Below, one piece after another: positions 1 through 9,021 of a DNA stretch of 18,238 bases. The position numbers were made by a program, and so were the translations under genes. The stretch is taken from assembly GCA_000405605.1 (NCBI GenBank), contig ASPA01000042.1, forward strand, positions 1 through 18,238, given 5' to 3'. Source of the DNA: Atribacteria bacterium SCGC AAA255-G05 (GTDB lineage: Bacteria; Atribacterota; Phoenicimicrobiia; Phoenicimicrobiales; Phoenicimicrobiaceae). Below the pieces are notes generated by a model, which saw only the letters and a program-made list of their open reading frames with translations, was not told where the DNA came from and made no database searches. Position 1 is the stretch's first letter. Each line of letters starts with the position of its first letter.

Positions 1-80
1 AAATAAATTACTATTTCAATTCATCCTTTAATAAAAGTTTGAAAATCCCCTCTAAAATATATTGACACTTATAAAGCTTT
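1..80 (+). repeat. Left copy of an exact 80-bp inverted repeat
   Basis: Bases 1-80 are, base for base, the reverse complement of 11701-11780 (position n pairs with 11781-n). Identity stops at base 81. The repeat may extend left of the window, because it starts at base 1. It carries the -35 box of the lacI promoter (62-67) and ends at the palindrome AAAGCTTT. The two copies flank the entire galactoside locus. No transposase or recombinase gene lies next to either copy, so I do not call it an insertion sequence. Confidence 0.97.
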
Positions 81-90
81 GTGCTATTTT
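62..90 (+). promoter_or_regulatory. Sigma70-type promoter of the lacI-led operon
   Basis: A perfect -35 box TTGACA (62-67) is followed by a 17-base spacer and TATTTT (85-90, four of six consensus bases). The start of transcription would fall near 97, inside the operator palindromes. The -35 box and most of the spacer lie in the inverted repeat, while the -10 box is just outside it, so only this copy is an intact promoter. Confidence 0.7.
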
Positions 91-93
91 AAT

Positions 94-118
94 GATAACG
101 TTATCGGTAACGTTAACG
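94..118 (+). promoter_or_regulatory. LacI-family operator palindromes
   Basis: GATAACGTTATC (94-105) is a perfect 12-bp palindrome with the central CpG typical of LacI/GalR operators. A second TAACGTTA (108-115) is centred exactly 12 bp further on and overlaps another palindrome, CGTTAACG (111-118). They lie over the predicted transcription start and upstream of the regulator's own start codon. This implies autorepression, relieved by an inducer sugar, of the regulator and probably of the downstream operon. The sites are seen directly; binding by the adjacent regulator is inferred. Confidence 0.7.
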
Positions 119-133
119 GAAATAGGAGACAAT

Positions 134-1126
134 ATGAAGTATATAACTTTAAAGATGGTAGCAGAAAGAGCGGAGGTCTCTGTAAATACTGCATCAAGAG
201 CGATAAATAATAAGCCGGACATAAACGAAGAGACCAAAAAGCGGGTACTCCAGATTGCCAAAGAATTAGGATATATCCGTAATGCAGCAGCTGTGGCCTT
301 AAGAACTAAGAAAACAGGAACTATAGGAGTAGTAATAGCGGATAATAGTAATCCGTTTTATGCTGAGGTTTTAAATGGAATAGAAGAGGCAGCCCGAGAG
401 AAAAACTATCATATAATTCTTGCCAATACCCAACGAGATTACCAGAAAGAAGAAGAAGCGATAAATTTACTATTGGCAAAACGAGTAGATGGATTACTTA
501 TCACCCCGGTTCAAGATAGAGATGATGATATAAAAAAACTCATTGAAGCGAATATCCCTTTTGTCATCGTAGGTAGAGATTTTGAAAATATTGAGGTAGA
601 TGCCGTATACAATAACGAGGTTAAGGGAGGATTTTTGTCAACAGAATATCTAATCAAGCAAGGACATAAAAGAATAGCTTTAATAAATGGTTTCCTGCAT
701 AAGTCTCCTGCTAAAGGTAGATTAGAAGGATATAAAAAGGCATTAAATAAATATAGAATACCTTTGGATGAGTCGCTTATAAGTGTAGGAGATATAAACA
801 TAGAAGATGGGTATGAAAGGACCAAGCAGATGCTGGAAAAAAATTTAGATTTTACCGCTATCTTTGCTTACAACGATATGATGGCCTTCGGGGCTATGCA
901 AGCCGTAAAAGAAAAAGGTTTAAGAATACCGGAAGATATCGGATTGGTCGGTTATGACGATATCCCCTTCAGTTCACTTATCAGTCCATCATTAACTACT
1001 ATTAAATTAAAGAAACAAGAATTAGGCATAGAAAGTGTTATGCTGTTACTTTCTCATATAAATGGTAATCGGGAAAAACCCAAAAAAATAATGTTAGATG
1101 TAGATATTATAGTAAGAAAAACTTAA
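134..1126 (+). CDS. LacI/GalR-family transcriptional regulator
   Basis: This is a 330-residue sugar-responsive repressor, normal for the family. The N-terminal helix-turn-helix is at residues ~4-24 (TLKMVAERAEVSVNTASRAI). A hinge segment follows, ending near LGYIRNAAAVALRTKKT, then a periplasmic-binding-protein-like effector domain from ~residue 58 (TIGVVIADNSNPFYAEVLNG) with the family's closing motif ending VGYDDIPFSSLISPSLTTI. I chose the ATG at 134 because GGAG (125-128) sits five bases before it. The open frame extends upstream to 62, but that would run through the promoter. It heads the locus with operators in front of it, so it most likely controls the transporter and glycosidase genes that follow. 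The effector is unknown; galactose or a galactoside is an inference from context. Confidence 0.93.
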   Translation: MKYITLKMVAERAEVSVNTASRAINNKPDINEETKKRVLQIAKELGYIRNAAAVALRTKKTGTIGVVIADNSNPFYAEVLNGIEEAAREKNYHIILANTQRDYQKEEEAINLLLAKRVDGLLITPVQDRDDDIKKLIEANIPFVIVGRDFENIEVDAVYNNEVKGGFLSTEYLIKQGHKRIALINGFLHKSPAKGRLEGYKKALNKYRIPLDESLISVGDINIEDGYERTKQMLEKNLDFTAIFAYNDMMAFGAMQAVKEKGLRIPEDIGLVGYDDIPFSSLISPSLTTIKLKKQELGIESVMLLLSHINGNREKPKKIMLDVDIIVRKT

Positions 1127-1251
1127 ACTGCAATGTTGAGAATAAATTTAAGCAATTAAGAGGGGGTGAAAATATAGTATTAGTATATATTCAAATTAGG
1201 TACTGTAAATTTGAAAGTTAAATTTAAATTAAGAAGGAGGAATCTATTATT

Positions 1252-2532
1252 ATGTTAAAGAGAAAATTTATAATTTTGGTTGTAGTTTGTTTGTTTTTAG
1301 TTGTAAGTAGTATTACATATGCAGAATCTACAGAAAAGTCGGGCGAAATAACAATTTGGTCGTGGGATCCTAATTTTAATATTCCAATTATGCAAGAAGC
1401 AGCGGAAAGGTACGCTAAAGACAATCCTAAAGTGACATTTGAAATTACTGAGCTTGCCAAGGCAGACGTGGAACAGAAATTGCATATAAACCTGGCTTCT
1501 GGTGTAACGGCTGGATTGCCTGATATTGTTCTTATTGAGGACTATAATGCACAAAAATACCTTCAATCATATCCGGGAGCTTTTGCAGATCTGACAGACA
1601 AGATTAAATTCAGTGACTTTGCAAATTACAAGGTTGGTCTTATGACCTTGGATGGAAAAGTTTACGGTGTTCCCTTTGATTCAGGTGTGAGCGGTTTATT
1701 CTATAGAACAGATTATCTTGAAAAGGCAGGTTACAAGTCAGAAGACTTGAACAATATCACCTGGGATAAATTTATAGAAATTGGCAAAAAGGTTAAAGAG
1801 AAGACCGGCAAAGCTATGATTGGATTTGGTCTGGACGATGGCGGTCTGATGAGAATAATGATGCAGTCGGCCGGGAAGTGGTATTTTGACGACAAGGGGA
1901 ATGTTAATTTATCAAATAATGATGCATTAAAAGAAGCGTTTAAAACATACAAAGCAATTGTTGATTCAGGTATCATTAAGAAAACAAGCGGTTGGAGTGA
2001 ATGGGTTGCAGCATTCAATAATGGTGATACTGCATCAGTTGTAACCGGTGTATGGATTATAGGCTCTGTGAAGGCGGATAAAGCCTCGTCAGGTAAATGG
2101 AAAGTTGCTACCACACCTCGCTTAAATATAGCCGGTGCAGTCAATGCTTCTAATCTTGGCGGCTCAAGCTGGTATGTACTTGAAAATTCAAAGAACAGGG
2201 ATCTTGCAATAGACTTTCTTAACCAGATTTATGCCGGCGACATCGATTTCTACCAGAAAATCTTGATGGACAGGGGAGCTGTTGGTACATATTTGCCAGC
2301 CCAGAGTGGTGCTGCTTACTCTAAGGAAGATGAATTTTTCAGTGGACAAAAGGTTTACACAGACTTCTCAGGATGGATAAAGGCAATACCTACAATAAAC
2401 TATGGAATATATACATATGAAGCAGATGCAGCGATATTTACAGTAATGCCGGATGTATATTCGGGGAAAATTTCGATTGAGGATGCATTAGAAAAGGCAG
2501 AAGAACAGTTGAAAGATCAGATCAATAGATAG
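1252..2532 (+). CDS. Extracellular solute-binding protein of a sugar ABC importer (family 1, CUT1 type)
   Basis: This 426-residue protein has the length of family 1 sugar-binding proteins. It starts with a signal peptide: KRK, then a hydrophobic stretch, with likely cleavage after TYA at residue 24. There is no lipobox cysteine at the cleavage site, so it may be soluble or held by the uncleaved helix. The mature start, EITIWSWDPNFNIPIMQEAA, and the segment VYGVPFDSGVSGLFYRTDYL are typical of the MalE/UgpB-like group. It captures a mono- or oligosaccharide outside the cell and delivers it to the two permeases downstream. The Shine-Dalgarno is AAGGAGG (1234-1240). Two 60-base lines counted by hand (1801 and 2101) hold 28 and 27 G+C, visibly richer than the glycosidase genes. 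The ligand cannot be read from the sequence; an alpha- or beta-galactoside is inferred from neighbours. Confidence 0.93.
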   Translation: MLKRKFIILVVVCLFLVVSSITYAESTEKSGEITIWSWDPNFNIPIMQEAAERYAKDNPKVTFEITELAKADVEQKLHINLASGVTAGLPDIVLIEDYNAQKYLQSYPGAFADLTDKIKFSDFANYKVGLMTLDGKVYGVPFDSGVSGLFYRTDYLEKAGYKSEDLNNITWDKFIEIGKKVKEKTGKAMIGFGLDDGGLMRIMMQSAGKWYFDDKGNVNLSNNDALKEAFKTYKAIVDSGIIKKTSGWSEWVAAFNNGDTASVVTGVWIIGSVKADKASSGKWKVATTPRLNIAGAVNASNLGGSSWYVLENSKNRDLAIDFLNQIYAGDIDFYQKILMDRGAVGTYLPAQSGAAYSKEDEFFSGQKVYTDFSGWIKAIPTINYGIYTYEADAAIFTVMPDVYSGKISIEDALEKAEEQLKDQINR

Positions 2533-2574
2533 AATTAACATTTTATTTATCAGTAAGGCTGATTAATAAAAAGG

Positions 2575-2614
2575 AGAGGAATAATACTTGGCCAAATACT
2601 TGTATTATTCCTCT
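2575..2614 (+). terminator. Intercistronic stem-loop between binding protein and permeases
   Basis: AGAGGAATAATAC (2575-2587) pairs perfectly with GTATTATTCCTCT (2602-2614), a 13-bp stem. The 14-base loop contains the palindrome TTGGCCAA. It is followed by TTTAAAAAAAA, not a run of T, so it is a poor intrinsic terminator. A 3' stabilising hairpin or partial attenuator that lets the binding protein outnumber the permeases, as in malE-malF-type operons, is more likely. Confidence 0.6.
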
Positions 2615-2697
2615 TTTAAAAAAAATATTGTTTAACACGAAGCCTTATAATGCAATGAGCAAAACAAATTTTCCTTGAAAGGAGAGGTGAGAGTTTT

Positions 2698-3612
2698 ATG
2701 ACGGAGAAAGGCATAAGCAGATCATTCATAAAACCAAGGGACAAGTATGGATGGCTGTTTATATCTTTGGCATTGATATTACTTGGAGTCCTTTTGTTTT
2801 ATCCCATCGTTTATTCCCTTTATTTGTCCACTATGTCATCAAAAGGTATTGTACAGAAATTTGTTGGTTTTGGCAATTATGTAAAGCTTTTTCAAGACTC
2901 TATGTTTATACTGGCCTTAAAAAATACATTAACTTTTTTCCTTATTCAAGTTCCGATAATGTTATTTTTAGCCCTTATACTTGCAACTATTTTAAACGAC
3001 AAAACAATAAAGTATAGAGGCCTTTTTAGAACGGCATTTTTCCTACCGGCTGTAACATCATTAATTGCATACACCATTCTTTTCAAAATGATGTTTTCCC
3101 TTGATGGATTTATCAATGGTGTACTGCTAAACGTGCATATTATCAACTCGCCTATTCCCTGGCTACTCGATCCTTTTTGGGCCAAAGTAACGTTAATCAT
3201 TGGCCTAACCTGGAGATGGACTGGATATAATATGATTTTCTATCTATCAGCCTTACAGAATATACCAGAGGAAATATATGAAGCAGCGAAAATTGATGGT
3301 GCAAATAAAGTAAAACAATTTTTTTATATCACAATACCCTTACTAAAACCTTTGATTCTGTTTACAGCAATTATGTCGACAATAGGTACATTACAATTGT
3401 TTGACGAGCCGATGAATCTTTCACAAGGTGGTGTCACTTCTGCAACTATTGGCCCAGGCAATTCACTATTAACCTTGTCTGTATATGTTTATAATTTATG
3501 CTTCAAGTATATGCCAAACTTTGGATACGCAGCTACAGTCTCATATGCAATTGTTCTAATTGTAGCGCTATTGTCTATAATTCAATTTAAATTAATGGGT
3601 GATAAAAAATGA
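2698..3612 (+). CDS. Sugar ABC transporter permease, MalF-like
   Basis: This 304-residue integral membrane protein has about six hydrophobic helices. The first is near residues 19-42, and the last runs up to the C-terminal LIQFKLMGDKK region. The EAA loop that contacts the ATPase is visible as EEIYEAAKIDGANKVKQFF, followed by YITIPLLKP, which places it in the binding-protein-dependent permease family (MalF/UgpA side). The start ATG at 2698 has GGAGAGG (2681-2687) ahead of it. It overlaps the next gene by four bases (ATGA), so the two permeases are translationally coupled and would form the heterodimeric channel. No ATPase gene follows, so it presumably uses a shared MsmK/MalK-like ATPase encoded elsewhere. 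Confidence 0.94.
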   Translation: MTEKGISRSFIKPRDKYGWLFISLALILLGVLLFYPIVYSLYLSTMSSKGIVQKFVGFGNYVKLFQDSMFILALKNTLTFFLIQVPIMLFLALILATILNDKTIKYRGLFRTAFFLPAVTSLIAYTILFKMMFSLDGFINGVLLNVHIINSPIPWLLDPFWAKVTLIIGLTWRWTGYNMIFYLSALQNIPEEIYEAAKIDGANKVKQFFYITIPLLKPLILFTAIMSTIGTLQLFDEPMNLSQGGVTSATIGPGNSLLTLSVYVYNLCFKYMPNFGYAATVSYAIVLIVALLSIIQFKLMGDKK

Positions 3613-4430
3613 AAAAAAATTACAGCATAAATAGAATTTTAGTATATGTTTTTCTTGTATTTACGTTTATCGTATCAGTGTTTCCCTTTTATTGGATGGT
3701 TGCGGGTATGACGAACAGTGCAGTAGACGTCATAAAAGGCAAAATGACTTTTGGTAATCAAATGTTAAGTAATATTACTACCTTGTTTACTACATATAAT
3801 ATGGTCAGAATACTGCTCAATTCCCTGAAAGTAACAGGATTCACTGTGTTAGGCATCTTAATTGTATCATCGATGGCAGCATACGGCTTTCAAATATATT
3901 CCTCTCCTGCACGTGAAAAAGTATATGGCCTCATCATACTGTTCATGATGGTTCCGTTTATAGCTCTTATGATACCTTTGTTCCGGCTTATTGTAAAAAT
4001 GCATTTGCTCAATACGCATAGTGGATTGGTATTGACTTCGATTGCATCCGTTTTCATTATATTTTTCTTGCGGCAGAGCTTTAAAGCTTTCCCGTATGAG
4101 ATCATTCAAGCAGCACGTGTGGATGGGGCAGGAGAATTCCGTATATTCTTTTCCATTTTTATACCATCAATGAAATCTAGCTACGCAGCTGCTGCTATTT
4201 ATTCTTTTATGGCAAGCTGGAATGCTTATTTGTGGCCCCTCATTATTTTGCAGACCGACAAACAGAAGACGGTCACCTTAATGATATCCTCGATGTCATC
4301 TGCATATTTTCCAGAGTGGGGGGTTATTATGACGGCAATAGTTATTGCTACCTTGCCTATAATAATTGTATTCTTCGGATTTCAGAAGTATTTTGTACAA
4401 GGTATGTTAGGTTCATCACTAAAACAATGA
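3609..4430 (+). CDS. Sugar ABC transporter permease, MalG-like
   Basis: This 273-residue membrane protein is the usual partner of the MalF-like subunit. An N-terminal transmembrane helix covers residues ~8-30 (ILVYVFLVFTFIVSVFPFYW). The EAA loop is YEIIQAARVDGAGEFRIFF followed by SIFIPSMKS, and the C-terminus ends in the family-typical QKYFVQGMLGSSLKQ. The ATG overlaps the stop of the upstream permease as ATGA, with no strong Shine-Dalgarno of its own, consistent with reinitiation. Together with the upstream permease it makes the transmembrane pore of the importer. Confidence 0.94.
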   Translation: MKKNYSINRILVYVFLVFTFIVSVFPFYWMVAGMTNSAVDVIKGKMTFGNQMLSNITTLFTTYNMVRILLNSLKVTGFTVLGILIVSSMAAYGFQIYSSPAREKVYGLIILFMMVPFIALMIPLFRLIVKMHLLNTHSGLVLTSIASVFIIFFLRQSFKAFPYEIIQAARVDGAGEFRIFFSIFIPSMKSSYAAAAIYSFMASWNAYLWPLIILQTDKQKTVTLMISSMSSAYFPEWGVIMTAIVIATLPIIIVFFGFQKYFVQGMLGSSLKQ

Positions 4431-4493
4431 TAGAGGGAAGTAATAAAAAATAAATTATCAGGAATAATTTATAGAAGAAAGGAAATTTCTACA

Positions 4494-6749
4494 ATGAGAT
4501 ACAGAAAAATATTGAATTTTAATACGGATTGGTATTTTTTAAATAAAGATATAGACAATGCAAAAAATATTTACCCCGGTGATAATAAACTTGTAAAAGT
4601 TAATCTACCACATTCTAATAAAATTGTATCACACCATTATTTCGAGGAAAAAGATTATCAATTTATTTCTTGGTATTACCGCAATTTCTATATAAATAAA
4701 GAATATAAAGGAAAAAGAATAATTGTAGAATTCGATGGTGTTATGAGCGTCGCTGATGTTTATATTAACGAAGAGTTTGTTGGCGAGCATAAAGGTGGAT
4801 ATACTTCTTTTTCTTTTGATATTACCGATTATATAAATTTTGAGGAAAAAAATATAATTACTGTTAGAGTAGACTCTACCCGCAGAATTGATATCCCGCC
4901 TGAAGGTGGGGTAGTTGATTATATGCTTTTCGGAGGAATTTATCGCAATGTCCGTTTGGTGATAGTAGAAAACATACATATTATCTGTTCTTTTTTGGAA
5001 ATTATAGAGGCAACTAAAAAATCAGCGATAATTCATCCACAATTTGAATTAAATAATTTATATAACGAAGATAAAAAAGCTCTAATGATTACCCAGTTGA
5101 TAGATCAAGATAATAAGGCAGTAATAACTAAAGAAACAGCTTTGATTATTAAGACTGGTAAAAATATAATTAAACAAGAACAAATTTCTTTTTCGAAACC
5201 GGAATTATGGCATCCAAATCATCCTTATCTTTATAATGTATATATACAGGTTAAAATTGACAATAGAGTTTGTGATGATTTCAACACGAAAATAGGCATT
5301 AGAAAATTTGAATTCAAAGATGATGGAAAATTTTATATCAACGGTGAATCTTTTAAATTAAGAGGTCTTAATCGCCATCAAATGTTTCCCTACCTTGGCG
5401 GGGCTATGCCAGATCGGGGTCAACGAAAGGATGCTGAGATACTTAAATATGGTATAGGGTTAAATTTTATCCGTTCTTCCCATTATCCAGCTAATCCTTC
5501 TTTTCTTGAACGTTGTGACGAAATAGGGCTTTTAGTATTAGAGGAGATACCCGGGTGGCAATATATAGGTGACGAAGAATGGAAGATTTTAGCTAAAAAG
5601 AATGTAGAAGAAATGATTACTCGTGATCGTAATCATGCCAGTATTTTCCTTTGGGGAGTTCGTATTAATGAATCTAAGGATGATCATGGCTTTTACTTAG
5701 ACACCAATCGGATTGCTCATTCTTTGGATAGCAGCAGACCAACTTGCGGTGTTCGTAATTTTCAAGAAAGCGAGTTTCTGGAAGATGTATTTACCTGCAA
5801 CGACTTTGAATATAATTTAGAAGGGAAATTAAAATTTCCACACAATATTCCTTATATGATTACCGAATATATGGGTCATATGTATCCAACCAAGTCATAC
5901 GATAGTGTAGAGCGAATAATTAAACACGCAGTATATCATGCAAAAATTCAAAATTGCCAGTATGGGATGCATAATTTAGCAGGTGCATCCGGTTGGTGTG
6001 CTTTTGATTATAATACTCACGCTGATTTTGGTTCCGGCGATAGAATCTGTTACCACGGCGTATGTGATATTTTCCGTCTACCCAAATTCGCAGCTTATTT
6101 TTACAAGAGTCAAATGGATCCAGAAATAGAAAAAGTTGTATTTATTGCCAGGTATTTAATCCCTTCTTTTAATGAAGATTACGGAGATGAAATTATCGTT
6201 TTTAGTAATTGTGATGAAATTGATTTATATGCAGGGGAGAAATATATAAATTCTGCCAAACCTGATCGGATTAATTATTCAAATTTACCTCATCCTCCCT
6301 TTATTTTTAAAAATTGTAGTTGGTGGGAATGGGGAGCAACCAATATTACCAGTCTTAAAGCAATAGGAAAAGTAAATGGCAAAGAAGTGGCCCAACATGA
6401 AATTTTCCCCTTTGGCAGACCCGATAAATTAGTATTAAAACCCGATTATACAGAATTAATTGCTGATGGAGTAGATTGTGTAAGAGTTGTCATTGAATTA
6501 CAAGATAAAAATAGTCAAATATTACATTTATCTCATCATCCTGTTTTTTTTGAAATAGCAGGTGCCGGTAAGTTAATTGGTGAAAATCCTTTTAGTTTAG
6601 AAGCGGGGAGGGGAGCAGTATTTATTCAGGCAGGTCGTGAACCTGGGAAAATAGGGTTAAAGGCCTATGTTAATGAATTGCCACCTGCTGAGATTATAAT
6701 TAACATTATTGCTATGCAAGAAGAAACTGTGCCAGTTAAGAAGTTGTAA
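4494..6749 (+). CDS. Glycoside hydrolase family 2, probable beta-galactosidase
   Basis: This 751-residue GH2 retaining beta-glycosidase has no signal peptide, so it acts in the cytoplasm on imported sugar. In order it has a sugar-binding jelly roll (~1-160, with WYYRNFYI and ADVYINEEFVGEHKGGYTSF), an immunoglobulin-like domain (~165-270), and a TIM barrel (~275-560). A C-terminal part with WEWGATNITSLKAIGKVNGK and IADGVDCVRVVIEL resembles the DUF4982 and beta-sandwich tail of many GH2 enzymes. The acid/base is Glu393 in WGVRINES and the nucleophile is Glu458 in MITEYMGH. It is much shorter than LacZ (about 1020 residues) and lacks the LacZ C-terminal domain. The start ATG has AAAGGAAA about ten bases upstream, and the gene lies 63 bases after the permease. 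Beta-galactosidase is inferred from galT/galK and the alpha-galactosidase next door; beta-glucuronidase or another GH2 activity is not excluded. Confidence 0.85.
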   Translation: MRYRKILNFNTDWYFLNKDIDNAKNIYPGDNKLVKVNLPHSNKIVSHHYFEEKDYQFISWYYRNFYINKEYKGKRIIVEFDGVMSVADVYINEEFVGEHKGGYTSFSFDITDYINFEEKNIITVRVDSTRRIDIPPEGGVVDYMLFGGIYRNVRLVIVENIHIICSFLEIIEATKKSAIIHPQFELNNLYNEDKKALMITQLIDQDNKAVITKETALIIKTGKNIIKQEQISFSKPELWHPNHPYLYNVYIQVKIDNRVCDDFNTKIGIRKFEFKDDGKFYINGESFKLRGLNRHQMFPYLGGAMPDRGQRKDAEILKYGIGLNFIRSSHYPANPSFLERCDEIGLLVLEEIPGWQYIGDEEWKILAKKNVEEMITRDRNHASIFLWGVRINESKDDHGFYLDTNRIAHSLDSSRPTCGVRNFQESEFLEDVFTCNDFEYNLEGKLKFPHNIPYMITEYMGHMYPTKSYDSVERIIKHAVYHAKIQNCQYGMHNLAGASGWCAFDYNTHADFGSGDRICYHGVCDIFRLPKFAAYFYKSQMDPEIEKVVFIARYLIPSFNEDYGDEIIVFSNCDEIDLYAGEKYINSAKPDRINYSNLPHPPFIFKNCSWWEWGATNITSLKAIGKVNGKEVAQHEIFPFGRPDKLVLKPDYTELIADGVDCVRVVIELQDKNSQILHLSHHPVFFEIAGAGKLIGENPFSLEAGRGAVFIQAGREPGKIGLKAYVNELPPAEIIINIIAMQEETVPVKKL

Positions 6750-6782
6750 AAAATCTATAACATAGAAGATGGAGCGAGGAAA

Positions 6783-8924
6783 TTGTCTATTAAAATATTA
6801 AATAATGATGAAAAAAAATGGTTTTTAGAAACTAAAAACACAGTTTATGTAATAGGAGTAGATGAAGATAAAAATTTGCAACATCTTTATTGGGGAGAAA
6901 AATTGCCCTATACTAGTGATTATCCTGGAGTACTTCTGCTAAAAGAATCCCCCTTTGATAATTTTGAACAGATAATCAAAGAAGAATTTTCTCCTTGGGG
7001 TGGAATCCGTTATAAAGAACCCGGATTAAAAGTTATTTATGAAGACCAAGTACGAGACTTAATTTTAAAATATAAAACTTATAAACTAATTGATAGTGAC
7101 AAGTGTAAAACACTTATAATTTATCTTATTGATTCAGCATATAATTTAGAAGTTGAGTTAAATTATCGATTAATCGAGGAATATGATTTAATCGAGCGTT
7201 GGGTTAATATAAAAAATAAAGGCAGCCAATCAGTTCAAATTAAACAAATATTATCTGCTCAATGGCATCTACCAGATATTCAAAATTATAGGTTAAGTTA
7301 TTTATATGGTCGTTGGGCTGGTGAAACTAAGCTATCGAGGATAGAATTAGGTTACGGAAAAAAGGTATTGGAAAGTCGTCGAGGAATTACGAGTCACCAG
7401 TTTAACCCCTGGTTTGCTGTAGATAACGGTCAAGCTGACGAGGACATTGGAAAGGTGTATTATGGTATTTTAGGTTGGAGCGGAAATTGGAAAATTGTTT
7501 TTGAAAAAGATTCTTACGGTCGATTACAAATTGGTGGGGGTATAAATGATTTTGACTTTTCATGGCAATTAAAACCCAATGAGTGTTTTGTTACCCCTAA
7601 ATTTGTTGCTGGTCATACTACTAATGGATTTGGAGATGCCAGTCGCAAATTACATCATTATCAATTAGATTATATTTTACCGGGAAATGCAAATCATAAA
7701 ATAAGACCTGTTCTTTATAATTCTTGGGAAGCTACTTCATTTAATGTGAATGAAGAGGGGCAAAAAAAATTAGCTGAAAAAGCGGCAAGTTTAGGTGTTG
7801 AATTGTTTGTACTTGATGATGGATGGTTTGGAGAAAGAAATGACGATACGGCCGGATTAGGTGATTGGTATGTCAATAAAAAGAAATTTCCTCATGATTT
7901 AACAAGTTTGATTTCTTATGTGAATGAATTAGGAATGGATTTTGGTCTATGGGTTGAGCCGGAAATGGTTAATAAGAATAGCAAATTATATAACTTACAT
8001 CCGGATTGGGTTTATCATTTTCCAAATCGTCCTCGCTCTGAATCAAGGAATCAATTTGTATTAAATTTAGCCAAAAAAGAGGTTGTAGAATATATTTATG
8101 ATTTTATTAATACATTATTAGGCACTTATAATATAAAATTTATTAAGTGGGATATGAACCGACCTTTCAGTGAACCAGGCTGGTCTGAGGCTTCAAAATT
8201 CCAACAACAAGAGATTTGGGTTTGCCATGTTCAGGGCCTTTATCAGATTTTAGATAGATTACGAAGAAAATATCCGGAAGTTATCTTCGAATCTTGCTCC
8301 GGTGGAGGAGGAAGGATTGATTTGGGTATTTTACAAAGGACAGATCAAGTTTGGGTAAGTGATAATACAGATGCTTTTGATCGCCTAAAGATTCAAGAAG
8401 GATTTTCCTATGCATACGCCCCCAAGATTATGATGTCTTGGGTAACCGATTCGCCTAATTGGTTGAACCAAAGGAAACTAAGTCTTGAATACAGATTTAA
8501 TGTAGCCATGATGGGGGGCCTTGGTATTGGCGGGAATTTGAATAATTGGTCCAAAAATGAGATAAAATTAGCCAAAGAAAAAGTAATTCAGTATAAAAAA
8601 ATAAGAGAAATAATTCAGCACGGAGATCAATATCGTTTATTACCAAGCTGGAAGGGAAATTTAATCGCGGTTGAATATGTAAACAAGAATAAAGATAAAG
8701 CGGTTCTTTTTGTATTTCTCCATTCTCAACAGTTTGGAGAAAAATTACCCCCGATAAAATTAAATGGGCTTATTAGTGATTTTTTATACCAGTATCAAGA
8801 TGATAATAAAAAAATAATATTAAGCGGTAAAGCTTTAAAAGAAATAGGATTGAAAGTTAATTTAAAAGGTGATTTTGATAGTAAGTTAATTATTCTTGAG
8901 AAGCAAAACAAGAGAAATGATTAA
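6783..8924 (+). CDS. Alpha-galactosidase, glycoside hydrolase family 36
   Basis: This 713-residue enzyme has the usual length of bacterial GH36 and releases alpha-linked galactose. The N-terminal beta-supersandwich (~1-300) is followed by a TIM barrel with the family landmarks LDDGWFGERNDD, GLWVEPEMVN, IKWDMNRPF and ESCSGGGGRIDLGILQRTDQ. The nucleophile is Asp457 (KWDMNR) and the acid/base Asp527 (VSDNTDA). The 70-residue spacing is what is known for bacterial GH36 enzymes. It has no signal peptide, so it is cytoplasmic. The start is TTG (6783), with GGAGCGAGGA just before it; no ATG fits. It lies 33 bases after the GH2 gene, surely in the same operon. The combination means the cell can cut both alpha- and beta-linked galactose from the imported molecule. 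Confidence 0.94.
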   Translation: MSIKILNNDEKKWFLETKNTVYVIGVDEDKNLQHLYWGEKLPYTSDYPGVLLLKESPFDNFEQIIKEEFSPWGGIRYKEPGLKVIYEDQVRDLILKYKTYKLIDSDKCKTLIIYLIDSAYNLEVELNYRLIEEYDLIERWVNIKNKGSQSVQIKQILSAQWHLPDIQNYRLSYLYGRWAGETKLSRIELGYGKKVLESRRGITSHQFNPWFAVDNGQADEDIGKVYYGILGWSGNWKIVFEKDSYGRLQIGGGINDFDFSWQLKPNECFVTPKFVAGHTTNGFGDASRKLHHYQLDYILPGNANHKIRPVLYNSWEATSFNVNEEGQKKLAEKAASLGVELFVLDDGWFGERNDDTAGLGDWYVNKKKFPHDLTSLISYVNELGMDFGLWVEPEMVNKNSKLYNLHPDWVYHFPNRPRSESRNQFVLNLAKKEVVEYIYDFINTLLGTYNIKFIKWDMNRPFSEPGWSEASKFQQQEIWVCHVQGLYQILDRLRRKYPEVIFESCSGGGGRIDLGILQRTDQVWVSDNTDAFDRLKIQEGFSYAYAPKIMMSWVTDSPNWLNQRKLSLEYRFNVAMMGGLGIGGNLNNWSKNEIKLAKEKVIQYKKIREIIQHGDQYRLLPSWKGNLIAVEYVNKNKDKAVLFVFLHSQQFGEKLPPIKLNGLISDFLYQYQDDNKKIILSGKALKEIGLKVNLKGDFDSKLIILEKQNKRND

Positions 8925-9021
8925 AAGATATAAAAAAGTTAATTATTGGATTTTTAAAATATAATAACTAAAAATAATTTATGAAAAATAATATGGAATT
9001 GGCATAAGGAAGGATATTTTT

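Noticed and set aside
62..133. 24-codon N-terminal extension of the LacI regulator from an ATG at 62
   Set aside because: It would translate the promoter and operators. The ATG at 134 has a good ribosome-binding site and gives the standard family start.
1731..2144. 137-residue - strand frame opposite the binding-protein gene
   Set aside because: It is a shadow of a well-supported gene with no independent coding evidence.
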